Positions 53,846-62,510 of a DNA stretch of 64,000 bases are shown here, in pieces. Under the pieces are notes generated by a model. The model was given only the letters and a program-made list of their open reading frames with translations. It was not told the DNA's origin and did not search any database. A program made the position numbers and the translations under genes. Source of the DNA: Aquiluna sp. (GTDB taxonomy: Bacteria; Actinomycetota; Actinomycetes; Actinomycetales; Microbacteriaceae); contig JAIOXN010000001.1 in NCBI GenBank assembly GCA_021741585.1, positions 496,001 to 560,000 of the forward strand, written 5' to 3'. Position 1 is the stretch's first letter, and every line of letters begins with the position of its first letter.

Positions 53846-55369
53846 ATGATTGAAAATGTCACGGCAGACCTTTCACCTTTAATGGTTGATGGCAAGCCGG
53901 CAACTGTTTTGGTGACTGGAGCAACTGGTTACATTGGTGGCCGGCTAATCCGTGAGCTACTCTCCCACGATTACAAAGTGCGAGTCCTGGTCAGAGACCC
54001 AGAGAAACTTCGTGATTATCCATGGGTAGACCAGGTGGAGATAATCAAAGGCGATGCCTTTGATGCTGAATCTGTTTCAAGTGCCCTAGAGGGTGTTCAC
54101 CTCGCTTATTACCTACTCCATGCGCTCATGGCGGTTGAAAACTTCGAAGAAAAAGAACGGGACCTTGCTCGGATCTTTGCCAAGGCCGCCACAGACAACA
54201 AGCTAAAACGAATTGTCTACCTTGGAGGAATGAGCTCTGGGGGCGAGAAGCTCTCAGCGCACATGTCGGCCAGAACCCAAACCGGTGAGATTCTGCGCGA
54301 TTCAGGAGTGCCAACCATTGAGCTTCGAGCCGGGGTTGTGATTGGCTCGGGGTCGGCATCCTTTGAGATGCTGCGTCACCTGACCGAGCGCCTGCCTTTC
54401 ATGGTGACACCCAAATGGCTCCTGAACCGCATTCAGCCGATTGCAATCAGGGATGTTTTGAGATACCTCGTCGGCTCAGCGACCATCGATCCTAAAATTA
54501 GCGGCGACTACGACATCGGTGGCCCAGATGTCTTCACTTATCTGGAAATGATGCAGCAATACGCATTGGCTGCGGGCCTTCGCAGGAGAGTCATCATCCC
54601 GCTGCCGGTTCTGACCCCAAAGTTAGCTTCGGGTTGGATCGGGCTTGTCACGCCGGTGCCGGTAACCCTTGCCAGAAGGCTGGTGGAGTCGCTAAAGCAC
54701 GAGGTCGTAGCAAGAGATGACTCAATTAGACAACTGGTTCCGGATGCCCCAGGAGGGCTCACCAGCTTCCAGGATGCGGTCAAGTTTGCTCTTACTCGAG
54801 TCAAAGATTTCGAAGTTGAAACTCGCTGGTCAAATGCAAGAACCGAAGGAACCCACTCCGAGCCTCTACCTACAGATCCGGATTGGGCAGGTGGTTCTCT
54901 CTATGTTGATCATCGCGAGTACCTGAGCGATGAAAGCATCGCCGAAGTATGGGCAAGGGTGGAAGCCATCGGGGGCCAGAACGGCTACTCCACCGGCACC
55001 TGGCTCTGGGAGCTTCGCGGCATCATGGATCGCATGATTGGCGGGGTGGGACTGCGCAGAGGAAGACGCGATCCAAACCACCTCATGGAAGGTGAAGCAC
55101 TTGATTTTTGGCGAGTGGAAAAGATAGATCGTCCACATCTTTTGCGCCTACGTGCAGAGATGAAACTCCCCGGTTTGGCATGGCTGGAATTCCAACTCTC
55201 CACAACCGATAGCGGCAAAACCCTTTTGTCTCAAAAGGCATATTTCCACCCCAGAGGCCTTTTTGGACATACCTACTGGTGGATGGTTGCCCCTATGCAC
55301 ACGATCGTTTTCCCCTCTATGGCAAGAACTTTGGCGGGGAAGAATTCTAGGAAGTCTCAAAATCGCTAG
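53846..55369 (+). CDS. NAD(P)-binding SDR with C-terminal DUF2867
   Basis: 507 residues: an atypical short-chain dehydrogenase half (VLVTGATGYIGGRLIRELLS, VRVLVRDPEKL, GVHLAYYLLHAL) and a DUF2867 half of about 160 residues (LWELRGIMDRMIGGVGLRRG...). Such fusions are widespread; their substrate is unknown, with a link to polyketide or quinone chemistry only suggested. It lies after pstB but probably has its own promoter. Confidence 0.85.
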   Translation: MIENVTADLSPLMVDGKPATVLVTGATGYIGGRLIRELLSHDYKVRVLVRDPEKLRDYPWVDQVEIIKGDAFDAESVSSALEGVHLAYYLLHALMAVENFEEKERDLARIFAKAATDNKLKRIVYLGGMSSGGEKLSAHMSARTQTGEILRDSGVPTIELRAGVVIGSGSASFEMLRHLTERLPFMVTPKWLLNRIQPIAIRDVLRYLVGSATIDPKISGDYDIGGPDVFTYLEMMQQYALAAGLRRRVIIPLPVLTPKLASGWIGLVTPVPVTLARRLVESLKHEVVARDDSIRQLVPDAPGGLTSFQDAVKFALTRVKDFEVETRWSNARTEGTHSEPLPTDPDWAGGSLYVDHREYLSDESIAEVWARVEAIGGQNGYSTGTWLWELRGIMDRMIGGVGLRRGRRDPNHLMEGEALDFWRVEKIDRPHLLRLRAEMKLPGLAWLEFQLSTTDSGKTLLSQKAYFHPRGLFGHTYWWMVAPMHTIVFPSMARTLAGKNSRKSQNR

Positions 55370-55372
55370 AGT
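55367..55372 (+). promoter_or_regulatory. Candidate -10 (TAGAGT) of the DMT exporter gene, built on the upstream stop codon
   Basis: The TAG stop of the SDR gene plus AGT gives TAGAGT exactly 6 nt before the GTG at 55379. Confidence 0.5.
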
Positions 55373-55378
55373 TCTTCG

Positions 55379-56263
55379 GTGAGTAAAACTCGACTGGCCG
55401 CACTAGCTCTTTTGGGCGTTGGCTTCACCTGGGGCGCGGCATTCGTCTTGATGAAAGACGCCATCGAGCAGCAGCCATATATGGACTTTCTTGCCACTAG
55501 ATTCACACTGGCTGCCATTGCAATGGCAGTGCTTCGGCCCAAAGTTGCAACCAAGTTTGCCAAGGGTGATTTGTCTTGGGGGCTATTGCTAGGGCTTGTG
55601 CTGAGCCTTGGCTACATCACTCAAACAATCGGTCTCGAGCTCACAACTGCCGCAACCTCTGGTTTTCTAACCGGTCTCTATGTCGTGATGACGCCGCTAT
55701 TGGCATGGATCTTCATGAGAAAGTCGATTGGCTGGCGAATCGGGGTTGGGGCGCTGGTTTCAGTTGCAGGTTTAGCTATTTTCTCGGGTGCTGCTGAGAG
55801 CACCGATTTCCAAACCGGCCAAATTTGGCTTGTAGTTTGTGCACTTCTATATGCGCTTCACATTCTCTTGTTGGGCAAATTTGGCCGCGGCCGCAACACA
55901 TATCGCTTTGCGATGATTCAAATTGCCGGTGTTGCTGTGGTTTGCTGGGCCTTTGCACTTGTCGATGGCTATCAGGCACCGGATAGCTTCCAGGTTTGGT
56001 TCGCGATCATTTTCACCGCGGTTGCATCAACCGCGCTTGCCTTCTGGGTACAGACCTGGGCGCAAACAATTTTGGATTCATCAAGAGCGGCGCTTTTGAT
56101 GACCAGTGAGGTTATTTTCACAGCCTTCATCGCCATTGGCCTTGGCCAGGAAGATCTGACCCTTGCGATTGGAATAGGTGGAACCCTGATGTTGGCCGCG
56201 ATGTTAATCGTTGAGTGGCCGAGCAAAAAGCATCCGGTGGAGCTAGAGCCCCACGTCTTCTAG
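55379..56263 (+). CDS. EamA/DMT-superfamily transporter
   Basis: 294 residues, ten hydrophobic helices in two EamA repeats (GVGFTWGAAFVLMKDAIEQQ in the first; TSEVIFTAFIAIGLGQEDL in the second). Probably exports a metabolite; the substrate is not predictable. GTG start fixed by the 9-nt gap. The last 21 bases are antisense to the end of glpD. Confidence 0.87.
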   Translation: MSKTRLAALALLGVGFTWGAAFVLMKDAIEQQPYMDFLATRFTLAAIAMAVLRPKVATKFAKGDLSWGLLLGLVLSLGYITQTIGLELTTAATSGFLTGLYVVMTPLLAWIFMRKSIGWRIGVGALVSVAGLAIFSGAAESTDFQTGQIWLVVCALLYALHILLLGKFGRGRNTYRFAMIQIAGVAVVCWAFALVDGYQAPDSFQVWFAIIFTAVASTALAFWVQTWAQTILDSSRAALLMTSEVIFTAFIAIGLGQEDLTLAIGIGGTLMLAAMLIVEWPSKKHPVELEPHVF

Positions 56264-57772
56264 AGCTTTTTGAAGCTTTTTATTTCTTGCAATTTCTTTC
56301 TCACTTCTCGCCATTGCAATCGGGAGTCTGCGGCGAAGAAGGTCCTCGCGAGTCTTTACCTCTTCGGTCTTGGCAATGTATTCAAGCTCAGCACTGGTGA
56401 TTCCAAGTCCTGGAACGATGTCCTCTAGGGAATCTTGATCGGCAATAATTTCAAAAGCCTTATCGTTGTGACGACGCCATAAACCAGTTGCGATTTCTTT
56501 TGCGAATCCACCTTTTGATTTGCTAGCAACAAGCTCGAGGAACTCAGCTTTCCGCTGGTCACCTGCCTCACCAAACCAGCCCTTTGGCTTGGAAAGCTTG
56601 ATGCCAAACTTTTGGAATTCGGCAACCACTTCTTCTCCAACGTTGAGACAGTCGGTTAGCTTGCCACCAAGAATTGAAATGACCCTTTTTTTCGAATTTG
56701 TTTCAATGATGTGTTTTCGTGAAAGCTGGTGCCAGTCGGCGACATTCCCAGATTTTCCGGCCTCAACCACCAGTGGCCTGACTCCGGAGCGGAAAGAGAT
56801 CACCTGATCCTTAGTAATTGGTTTTTCCATGTCGAGCTGAGCATTTATTTGCTTTAGGACAAAATCTTGATCTTCAGCCTCGAGGGTAGTGTGAGGATCA
56901 TCGACGCGAGTGTCGGTGGTTCCGATCATGCTGCGATCGCCCATCGGTAGGACATAAAACAAACGCTTCTGCTCGTCCCAAAAAGCCAAGACCTGATCGT
57001 TTGTTGTGATCTTCCGATCAAGAATCAAATGTACGCCCTTTGAAAAAACCAGTGAAGCCTTGGTTGGTGCTTCAAGCAAGTCCGAGACCTGTGAAGCAAA
57101 TGGCCCGGTTGCATTGATTACGCTTTTTGCTCCGACTCGAATATCACCGGACGAAGTTAGAAGTTCTAGCCTCCAGGTTGCATCCTGAAATTTTGCGCCA
57201 ACCAACTCGGTGTAGTTTGCGACATCGGCGCCAAGAGATTTGGCCTGCCTAATGAAGTCATAGACAAACCGAGAGTCGGTGTCTGGCAAATAGGCATCGT
57301 AATAAAGCACGGCCTTGCGACCAGAGAGCAGGCTCGGCTCAAGCGCTTTAGCGGTCTTTGCTGAATAGCTCTTGGGCATCAAGGTTCCAAGGGCACCGAT
57401 GCCCCAGTAAAAAAACGTGCCAAAAGTTCCGAGCAGTCTTCCAAACGGAGCTGTTGGGCCGATTGAGGCCAAGAACCCAATCTCGCTGATTTGGTTTGGA
57501 TAAGAGCGCATGAGTTTGTTTCTGGCCATGCAGAGCTTGAATACCAAGGAAAACTCATAACTCTGCAGGTATTTGATGCCGCCCCAAATTAGACTGCTCG
57601 ACTCCTGAGAGGTGAAGGACGCGAAATCGCCCTTGTCAATCAACAAGACTTTCTGCCCGGCAGCACTGAGCGCAGCGGCGGCAACTGCGCCATTTATTCC
57701 AGCGCCAATAATCGCAACGTCGTAATCTTTAGTTACGGAAATGTTCGAATTTGATTGAATTTGCATTTTCAC
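56243..57772 (-). CDS. glpD: FAD-dependent glycerol-3-phosphate dehydrogenase GlpD
   Basis: 509 residues. YDVAIIGAGINGAVAAAALS is the FAD motif, and SSSLIWGGIKYLQSYEFSLV, GTTDTRVDDPHTTLEAE and SILGGKLTDCLNVGEEV are GlpD family landmarks. Oxidises glycerol-3-phosphate to DHAP and passes electrons to quinone at the membrane. TATGAT is exactly 6 nt before the GTG, indicating a leaderless mRNA. No glpK or glpF is nearby. Confidence 0.9.
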   Translation of the reverse strand: MKMQIQSNSNISVTKDYDVAIIGAGINGAVAAAALSAAGQKVLLIDKGDFASFTSQESSSLIWGGIKYLQSYEFSLVFKLCMARNKLMRSYPNQISEIGFLASIGPTAPFGRLLGTFGTFFYWGIGALGTLMPKSYSAKTAKALEPSLLSGRKAVLYYDAYLPDTDSRFVYDFIRQAKSLGADVANYTELVGAKFQDATWRLELLTSSGDIRVGAKSVINATGPFASQVSDLLEAPTKASLVFSKGVHLILDRKITTNDQVLAFWDEQKRLFYVLPMGDRSMIGTTDTRVDDPHTTLEAEDQDFVLKQINAQLDMEKPITKDQVISFRSGVRPLVVEAGKSGNVADWHQLSRKHIIETNSKKRVISILGGKLTDCLNVGEEVVAEFQKFGIKLSKPKGWFGEAGDQRKAEFLELVASKSKGGFAKEIATGLWRRHNDKAFEIIADQDSLEDIVPGLGITSAELEYIAKTEEVKTREDLLRRRLPIAMARSEKEIARNKKLQKALEDVGL

Positions 57773-57778
57773 AGAAAA

Positions 57779-57784
57779 ATCATA
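57779..57784 (-). promoter_or_regulatory. Candidate -10 (TATGAT) of glpD, leaderless
   Basis: At -12 to -7 from the GTG at 57772; no Shine-Dalgarno. Confidence 0.55.
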
Positions 57785-57897
57785 AGCGCAAATATTTCAA
57801 ATTACTTCGCAATATGTATTTGCCATTGTACTTCTCATCTATTTTTAAGGGACAGCTCGTCTTGGCGCCTTGATTACGCAGAGTTTTCACAAGAAAG

Positions 57898-57903
57898 TAA
57901 GCT
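57898..57903 (+). promoter_or_regulatory. Candidate -10 (TAAGCT) of the orphan ABC ATPase gene, leaderless
   Basis: Exactly 6 nt before the GTG at 57910. Confidence 0.45.
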
Positions 57904-57909
57904 TTCAAA

Positions 57910-58704
57910 GTGTTCAATCCAGAAAGCAAGTTGGCTGCCCAGGCGCTAAGCGCCGGCTATGCCGCCGATCAGGTAATCAAAGGCCTGGACCTTGAACTAA
58001 GCGCTGGCTCCATCACCGCACTCATTGGAGCTAATGGCGCCGGCAAGAGCTCGCTCCTGAAGGCCCTTGCGAGAAAGATCAAACCAAGCGCAGGGTCGGT
58101 TCTTCTGGATGGTATTTCGATCTCTTCACTTTCAAAAACCGAGGTCGAAAATTCGATCGGATTCTTAGGGACAATTCCTGCGGCCAGAAGCAACGAAACT
58201 GTTTTTGAACTGGTTGCAAAAAGCGCCATGGCAAGAGAGGGAATCTCCCGAGTATCCCCTCGACTAAAGACTGAGATTGAGAGCCTTTTAGCAAGGACCA
58301 GCCTTTTGGACCAAAAAGACAAGAAAGTTGGCGAACTTTCTTCAGGCTCAAGACAGGCCGCCGTTATTGCGGCGGCCCTGGTTCGAAACCCAGCCGTCTT
58401 GCTATTGGACGAACCGACCAACTCATTGGATTACAGTCACCAGCTTCAGGTGATTAATCTTTTGTCATCACTCAAACGCGAGAGGGGCATGACGATTGTC
58501 GCGGTTATCCACGACCTGAATCTTGCAGCTCGCTTTGCAGACACCGTGGTGATAATCAAGGACGGCAAGATCATTGACCAGGGTGCGCCGAAAGATGTAA
58601 TCACGCCAAATAACTTGGCCAGCGCATTCAATATTCTGGCAAGAGTTATTGAGGATCCGGTTGGTAAGACGCCACTAGTTATCCCAATTCGACAGCTTCA
58701 GTAG
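57910..58704 (+). CDS. Orphan siderophore/heme-type ABC ATPase with altered Q-loop and signature
   Basis: 264 residues: Walker A GANGAGKSSLLKAL, Walker B VLLLDEPTNSLDY and H-loop VIHDLN are intact, but the Q-loop region reads FLGTIPAARSNETV without the usual glutamine, and the signature is LSSGSRQAA rather than LSGGQ. It resembles FecE/BtuD ATPases. No permease or binding protein is adjacent. It may serve a distant transporter or have lost transport function. Confidence 0.75.
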   Translation: MFNPESKLAAQALSAGYAADQVIKGLDLELSAGSITALIGANGAGKSSLLKALARKIKPSAGSVLLDGISISSLSKTEVENSIGFLGTIPAARSNETVFELVAKSAMAREGISRVSPRLKTEIESLLARTSLLDQKDKKVGELSSGSRQAAVIAAALVRNPAVLLLDEPTNSLDYSHQLQVINLLSSLKRERGMTIVAVIHDLNLAARFADTVVIIKDGKIIDQGAPKDVITPNNLASAFNILARVIEDPVGKTPLVIPIRQLQ

Positions 58705-58855
58705 CAAAAAATAGTTTTTTAGAGGCATACTAGAAACGTAGTTTGCTTGGTGAAGGCGCAGTTACTAGCAGTGACGCCAAAGGGCTGTGCGCCTATCAGT
58801 GAACGAGGGCAAGGACTGGGCCCACTTATAAATCGGTCGTTTGGTTGTGAAAACA
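58705..58855 (+). other. 151-nt unexplained leader with inverted repeats before the saccharopine-dehydrogenase-like gene
   Basis: GGCG plus TTACT pair with AGTGA plus CGCC (58755-58780), GGCGCA can instead pair with a later TGCGCC, and AGTG...GGGC can pair with GCCC...CACT near 58798-58826. A TATAAA at 58827-58832 might instead be a -10 close to the gene. The mutually exclusive pairings look riboswitch-like, but I recognise no class. Confidence 0.35.
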
Positions 58856-60139
58856 ATGCGTATCCTGCTAATTGGTGCAGGCGGTGTTGGCGACGCTATC
58901 GTCAAGATTGCCTCAGAAAGAAATTTCTTCGAAAAAATGGTCGTTACCGACTATGACCTGGAGCGTGCAAAGCGCGCGGTCTCCTGGGTCGAGAAGAAGC
59001 ACGGAAAAGAAGTGGCTTCTAGATTTGAAGCCGATCAAATTGATGCATCTGATGCATCGGTTGTTGCAGCCGTTGCAAAAAAGCACGGTGCAACTCACGT
59101 TATGAACGCGGTTGAGCCAAAGTTTGTGCAGAGCATTTTCCAGGGAGCCCTGGATGCAGATGCCAACTACATGGACATGGCGATGAGCCTGAGCCACCCT
59201 CACGAAACCGACCCATTCAACACCCCGGGTGAAAAACTTGGCGATTGGCAGTACGACCGCACCGCGGAATTTGAAGCCAAGGGCCTACTTGCATTGATTG
59301 GAACCGGCGCCGAGCCTGGAATCTCAAACATCTTTGCGCGTTATGCCCAAGATCACCTGTTCTCAGAAGTTGATGAGTTCACTGTTATTGATGGTGGAAA
59401 CCTAGTTGTGAAAAATGATGCCGGTGAAGAGATCTTTGCCCCATCTTTCTCAATTTGGACGGTTATCGAGGAGTGCCTCAACCCACCTCTAATCTGGGAG
59501 AAGGACAAGGGCTGGTTCACAACCCCACCATTCTCAGAGCCTTCCTTCTTTGAGTTCCCTGACGGCATCGGCATGGTCGAGTGCGTGAACGTCGAGCACG
59601 AAGAAGTCAACATGTTGCCAAGGACCCTAAAGTCCAACCGCGTGGCATTCAAATACGGATTGGGCGAGGAGTTCATCGGTATCTTGAAGACCCTTCACAA
59701 TCTTGGATTGGACAAGATTGAGCCGGTATCGGTTCGCTCCAAGTCCGGCAGAGTTGAAGTTGCCCCAAGAGATGTGGTTGCAGCCGTCCTTCCAGACCCA
59801 GCATCGTTAGCTGACCGAATGACTGGAAAGACCTGTGCTGGAACCTTGGTCACCGGCAAGGGCAAAGATGGTCAAGATCGCGCCGTCTACCTCTATCACG
59901 TTGCCGACACCACCTGGAGCGCCGAGCACTATGACGCCCAAGCGGTAGTTTGGCAAACAGCACTTGTTCCTGTGATATCGCTAGAACTTCTCTCAAAGGG
60001 AGTTTGGTCCGGCAAGGGAGTCAAGGGTCCTGAGGAATTCGATGCAAAGCCATTCTTGGATCTTTTAGCATCGCCTTCGGACTACAACCAGGCCTGGGGC
60101 ATGCAGGACAGGAACCCAAAGAACACAAGCAAGATCTGA
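58856..60139 (+). CDS. Saccharopine dehydrogenase-family protein
   Basis: 427 residues: Rossmann start MRILLIGAGGVGDAIVKIAS, DYDLERAKRA after strand 2, ATHVMNAVEPKFVQSIFQGA, and GTGAEPGISNIFARYA, all features of the LYS9/carboxynorspermidine-dehydrogenase group. The true substrate (lysine/saccharopine or polyamine) is undecided and no partner enzyme is nearby. ATG at 58856 is favoured by the motif; in-frame TTG (58841) and GTG (58847) are possible. No ribosome site is seen. Confidence 0.8.
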   Translation: MRILLIGAGGVGDAIVKIASERNFFEKMVVTDYDLERAKRAVSWVEKKHGKEVASRFEADQIDASDASVVAAVAKKHGATHVMNAVEPKFVQSIFQGALDADANYMDMAMSLSHPHETDPFNTPGEKLGDWQYDRTAEFEAKGLLALIGTGAEPGISNIFARYAQDHLFSEVDEFTVIDGGNLVVKNDAGEEIFAPSFSIWTVIEECLNPPLIWEKDKGWFTTPPFSEPSFFEFPDGIGMVECVNVEHEEVNMLPRTLKSNRVAFKYGLGEEFIGILKTLHNLGLDKIEPVSVRSKSGRVEVAPRDVVAAVLPDPASLADRMTGKTCAGTLVTGKGKDGQDRAVYLYHVADTTWSAEHYDAQAVVWQTALVPVISLELLSKGVWSGKGVKGPEEFDAKPFLDLLASPSDYNQAWGMQDRNPKNTSKI

Positions 60140-60147
60140 AACAAAAT

Positions 60148-60185
60148 AAAAAACCCACAGCATTCATCTGTGCTGTGGGTTTTTT
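60148..60185. terminator. Bidirectional terminator
   Basis: AAAAAACCCACAGCA pairs with TGCTGTGGGTTTTTT across an 8-nt loop, with T-runs on both strands. It separates the convergent saccharopine-dehydrogenase-like and DoxX genes. Confidence 0.92.
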
Positions 60186-60194
60186 ATTTGCCGT

Positions 60195-60611
60195 TTATTT
60201 CTTTGATTTACCCCAAAGTTTGCGAATGAGAGTCACAGCATTTGTTGACCACAATGCCCAAATAACCAAGACCGGTTGGAACAGTAACCGGATGAATCTT
60301 GCGGAGTCGGAATCTAAACCAAAGGCGTCAATTCCTTGGACGTATTGATTAATGTTCCCGGGGAATATCGCCACGAAAAACAGTGCTGCAGCCAGTCCTG
60401 CCCACTGCACCAAGAATCCAAAGCTAACTAAACCAATTCCAAGAAGAATCTCAACCACTCCAGAGGCTAGAACCACAAAATCTGGATCAAGTGGCAACCA
60501 GACTGGAACCTGGGCCTGGAATTCCAATCGTGAAGTAGTTAGGTGTCCGATGCCAGCGGAAAGCAGGAAAGTACCAAGTAGCAATCGGGCAATAACTTTG
60601 AGCGCTTTCAT
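60195..60611 (-). CDS. DoxX-family membrane protein
   Basis: 138 residues with four hydrophobic helices; ARLLLGTFLLSAGIGHL and FVVLASGVVEILLGIGLV are DoxX-like. Function uncertain; related proteins act in oxidative-stress or quinone contexts. The ATG at 60611 follows GGAGG by 4 nt, so the upstream MSLCGGQ extension is rejected. Confidence 0.83.
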   Translation of the reverse strand: MKALKVIARLLLGTFLLSAGIGHLTTSRLEFQAQVPVWLPLDPDFVVLASGVVEILLGIGLVSFGFLVQWAGLAAALFFVAIFPGNINQYVQGIDAFGLDSDSARFIRLLFQPVLVIWALWSTNAVTLIRKLWGKSKK

Positions 60612-60679
60612 TTGGCCTCCGCAAAGTGACAACCCAAAAAACCGGGAAGTATTTCCCTGACGCTTGAGTTCTGCTATTG

Positions 60680-61066
60680 ATGGCAGAACGCAAAACGCTA
60701 ATCGGTGTCTACAAAGCCGATGGTGGCATCCTTGGTGAACTCTCCTATGTCCTTGGGCATTTGGTTGGGCTCAAGGATTGCAGTTTGTGTGACATCACCC
60801 ATTCTCCGTTGAAGAAAAAGGCTGGCTTCAAAGACTTTGAGAAGAAGTTGCTTACCGAGAAAAACATGGACATAAAACTTGTCCACATGAACCATCGCTC
60901 CGAAGCAGAATTGGCGGCATCTAAAGGCCGGGAACCTTGCGTTCTATTGCAATACGAGGATGGGTCTATTTCGATGTTCCTGGACGCAGTCGAACTCAAG
61001 GCGGCTGGCGGCAATGTTGGGTCTTTTGAGAAGCTGGTTGAGTCCAGGCTTGATATTTACCTCTGA
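60680..61066 (+). CDS. Conserved-looking cytosolic protein with a CxxC-H motif, unknown function
   Basis: 128 residues. KTLIGVYKADGGILGELSYV is followed by LVGLKDCSLCDITHS, with Cys34, Cys37 and His41 suitable for metal or redox chemistry, then an alpha/beta C-terminal half with an acidic turn (YEDGSISMFLDAVEL). I recall similar uncharacterised actinobacterial proteins but no function. ATG preferred over the TTG one codon upstream. Confidence 0.65.
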   Translation: MAERKTLIGVYKADGGILGELSYVLGHLVGLKDCSLCDITHSPLKKKAGFKDFEKKLLTEKNMDIKLVHMNHRSEAELAASKGREPCVLLQYEDGSISMFLDAVELKAAGGNVGSFEKLVESRLDIYL

Positions 61067-61197
61067 TTAATACTCGTTTTTGGAGCTGGTCCTGAAACTA
61101 ACCGACTATCTAGGATTAGGGAATAACTCTCAGGTTTCTGTGCTTTTATTACACAAGGTCCAAAAAGAATCCAAAAATTGAATCTGTAACGGCTGCT

Positions 61198-61214
61198 CTC
61201 TCCAATTAGGAGAG
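61198..61214 (+). promoter_or_regulatory. Leader hairpin before the LolA-like gene
   Basis: CTCTCC and GGAGAG form a 6-bp stem over AATTA, 27 nt before the ATG. The 175-nt gap (61067-61241) otherwise holds no gene that I can support. Confidence 0.35.
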
Positions 61215-61241
61215 TCTAGAAAACCTATAAGGGGTAACAAA

Positions 61242-62510
61242 ATGAAGCTTTCAAAGCGCTGGATTCCATCGCTGGTAGTTCCTACCGTGATTGCCGCTGG
61301 TGCGGTTGCAATCCCGCTGCAGGCAAGCGCGATTGATTTGCCAGATGTTACCCCGCAGCAATTGATGCTGTTGATGGATGGCAGCGTGACTGGCTTTTCT
61401 GGAACCATCGTTAAGACGTCCGACTTGGGCCTACCTCTTATGGAGATGAGCTCGATGATGGACGAGCAAATGGTTGAGCAAATTGAAGAGAAGATGCCGG
61501 AGGGTTTCGAAGATTTCACCCCGCAGCTCATCGAGCAAAACTTATTGACTGAGGCGGTCGCTCTTCTTGCAGGGACCCACAAGATCAGGGTTTACGCATC
61601 CGAAGTTGGTATTAGGGTCCAAATTCTCGATCCAATGAGCCAAAGAGACCTAATTGTGAATTCCGAGGAGTTCTGGATCTACGACGCCAAGAAGGCGACT
61701 GCAATCACGTCTGCCCTTGAGACCCAAGTTTCTGAAGAAGACCTTGCAACTGCCCAGGCAGAAGCTCAGGCCAAGCTTGAGGAATATGCCGCAAAGCTTC
61801 AGCTTGACATCTCAAGCCCAGAAGCGGTGGCAAATTACCTAATGGACATGATCAGCGAGGATACCGAGGTGAGCGTCGGCAAGGACCACATGGTCGCTGG
61901 TCGCACCGCCTATCAGCTGATTGCTCAACCAAAGGCGGAGAACTCACTAATTGAGTCAGTTGTTATCTCTGTTGACTCCGAGACCGGCATGGCGCTTGAT
62001 GTGAGCGTCTATTCGGTTGAGAAGGAATCACCGGTATTTGAGGTTGGTTTCGAATCAATCAGCTTTGAAGCACCAAGTGCAGATTTGTTTAGCTTCACTC
62101 CCCCACCAGGAACCACGGTTAACGACCTGGATCTAGCGAACGAGTATGGCGATGACCTTGCCGAACTCGAAGCAATGTTGCGTGAGAAGTCTCAAGATTC
62201 AGAGCTGACCGAGGTTGAGAAGGCTGCCCTGAAGGCTGAGCTAGAAGCCAAGTTTGAAGAAGAACTCGGAACAGGTTCGATGCCTGAGGTTTTGGGCGAA
62301 GGCTGGGAGTCAGTCGCATACCTTCCAACAATCCCAGCGGATGTCCCAATGGAGATGCTGGAGAACCAGCTATTTGCTGACCTCTTGGTTCAGGTAGAGG
62401 GTGGCAAGGTGTTCTCCACTCCCCTGATGAACATTCTGATCACGGATTCCGGTGAGGTATATGCCGGAGCTGTGACCATCGGCTATCTCCAGGAAGTCGC
62501 AGCGCGCTAA
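61242..62510 (+). CDS. Secreted LolA/RseB-like protein
   Basis: 422 residues: a Sec signal (MKLSKRWIPSLVVPTVIAAG..., cleavage near ASA), then a LolA-like half-barrel domain (SGTIVKTSDLGLP, VRVQILDPMSQRDLIVNSEE FWIYDAKKATA region) and a second beta domain near 215-290 (VISVDSETGMALDVSVYSVE). A glutamate-rich helix (about 305-345) separates a C-terminal segment. Gram-positive LolA-like proteins may bind lipids. AAGGGG lies 7 nt before the ATG; the ABC exporter follows without a gap. Confidence 0.75.
   Translation: MKLSKRWIPSLVVPTVIAAGAVAIPLQASAIDLPDVTPQQLMLLMDGSVTGFSGTIVKTSDLGLPLMEMSSMMDEQMVEQIEEKMPEGFEDFTPQLIEQNLLTEAVALLAGTHKIRVYASEVGIRVQILDPMSQRDLIVNSEEFWIYDAKKATAITSALETQVSEEDLATAQAEAQAKLEEYAAKLQLDISSPEAVANYLMDMISEDTEVSVGKDHMVAGRTAYQLIAQPKAENSLIESVVISVDSETGMALDVSVYSVEKESPVFEVGFESISFEAPSADLFSFTPPPGTTVNDLDLANEYGDDLAELEAMLREKSQDSELTEVEKAALKAELEAKFEEELGTGSMPEVLGEGWESVAYLPTIPADVPMEMLENQLFADLLVQVEGGKVFSTPLMNILITDSGEVYAGAVTIGYLQEVAAR

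Noticed and set aside
58705-58855. Known riboswitch classes (SAM, glycine, guanidine, ZTP, TPP, c-di-GMP)
   Set aside because: None of the conserved cores could be matched by eye.
58747-58956. 69-codon plus-strand frame starting TTG-GTG in the leader, considered as a leader peptide
   Set aside because: It runs out of frame into the saccharopine-dehydrogenase-like gene; the TAGTTT before it is suggestive but one hexamer is not enough.
61100-61160. ECF-sigma-type promoter (GGAATAAC) before the LolA-like gene
   Set aside because: A -35-like match exists but no convincing partner -10 at the right distance.
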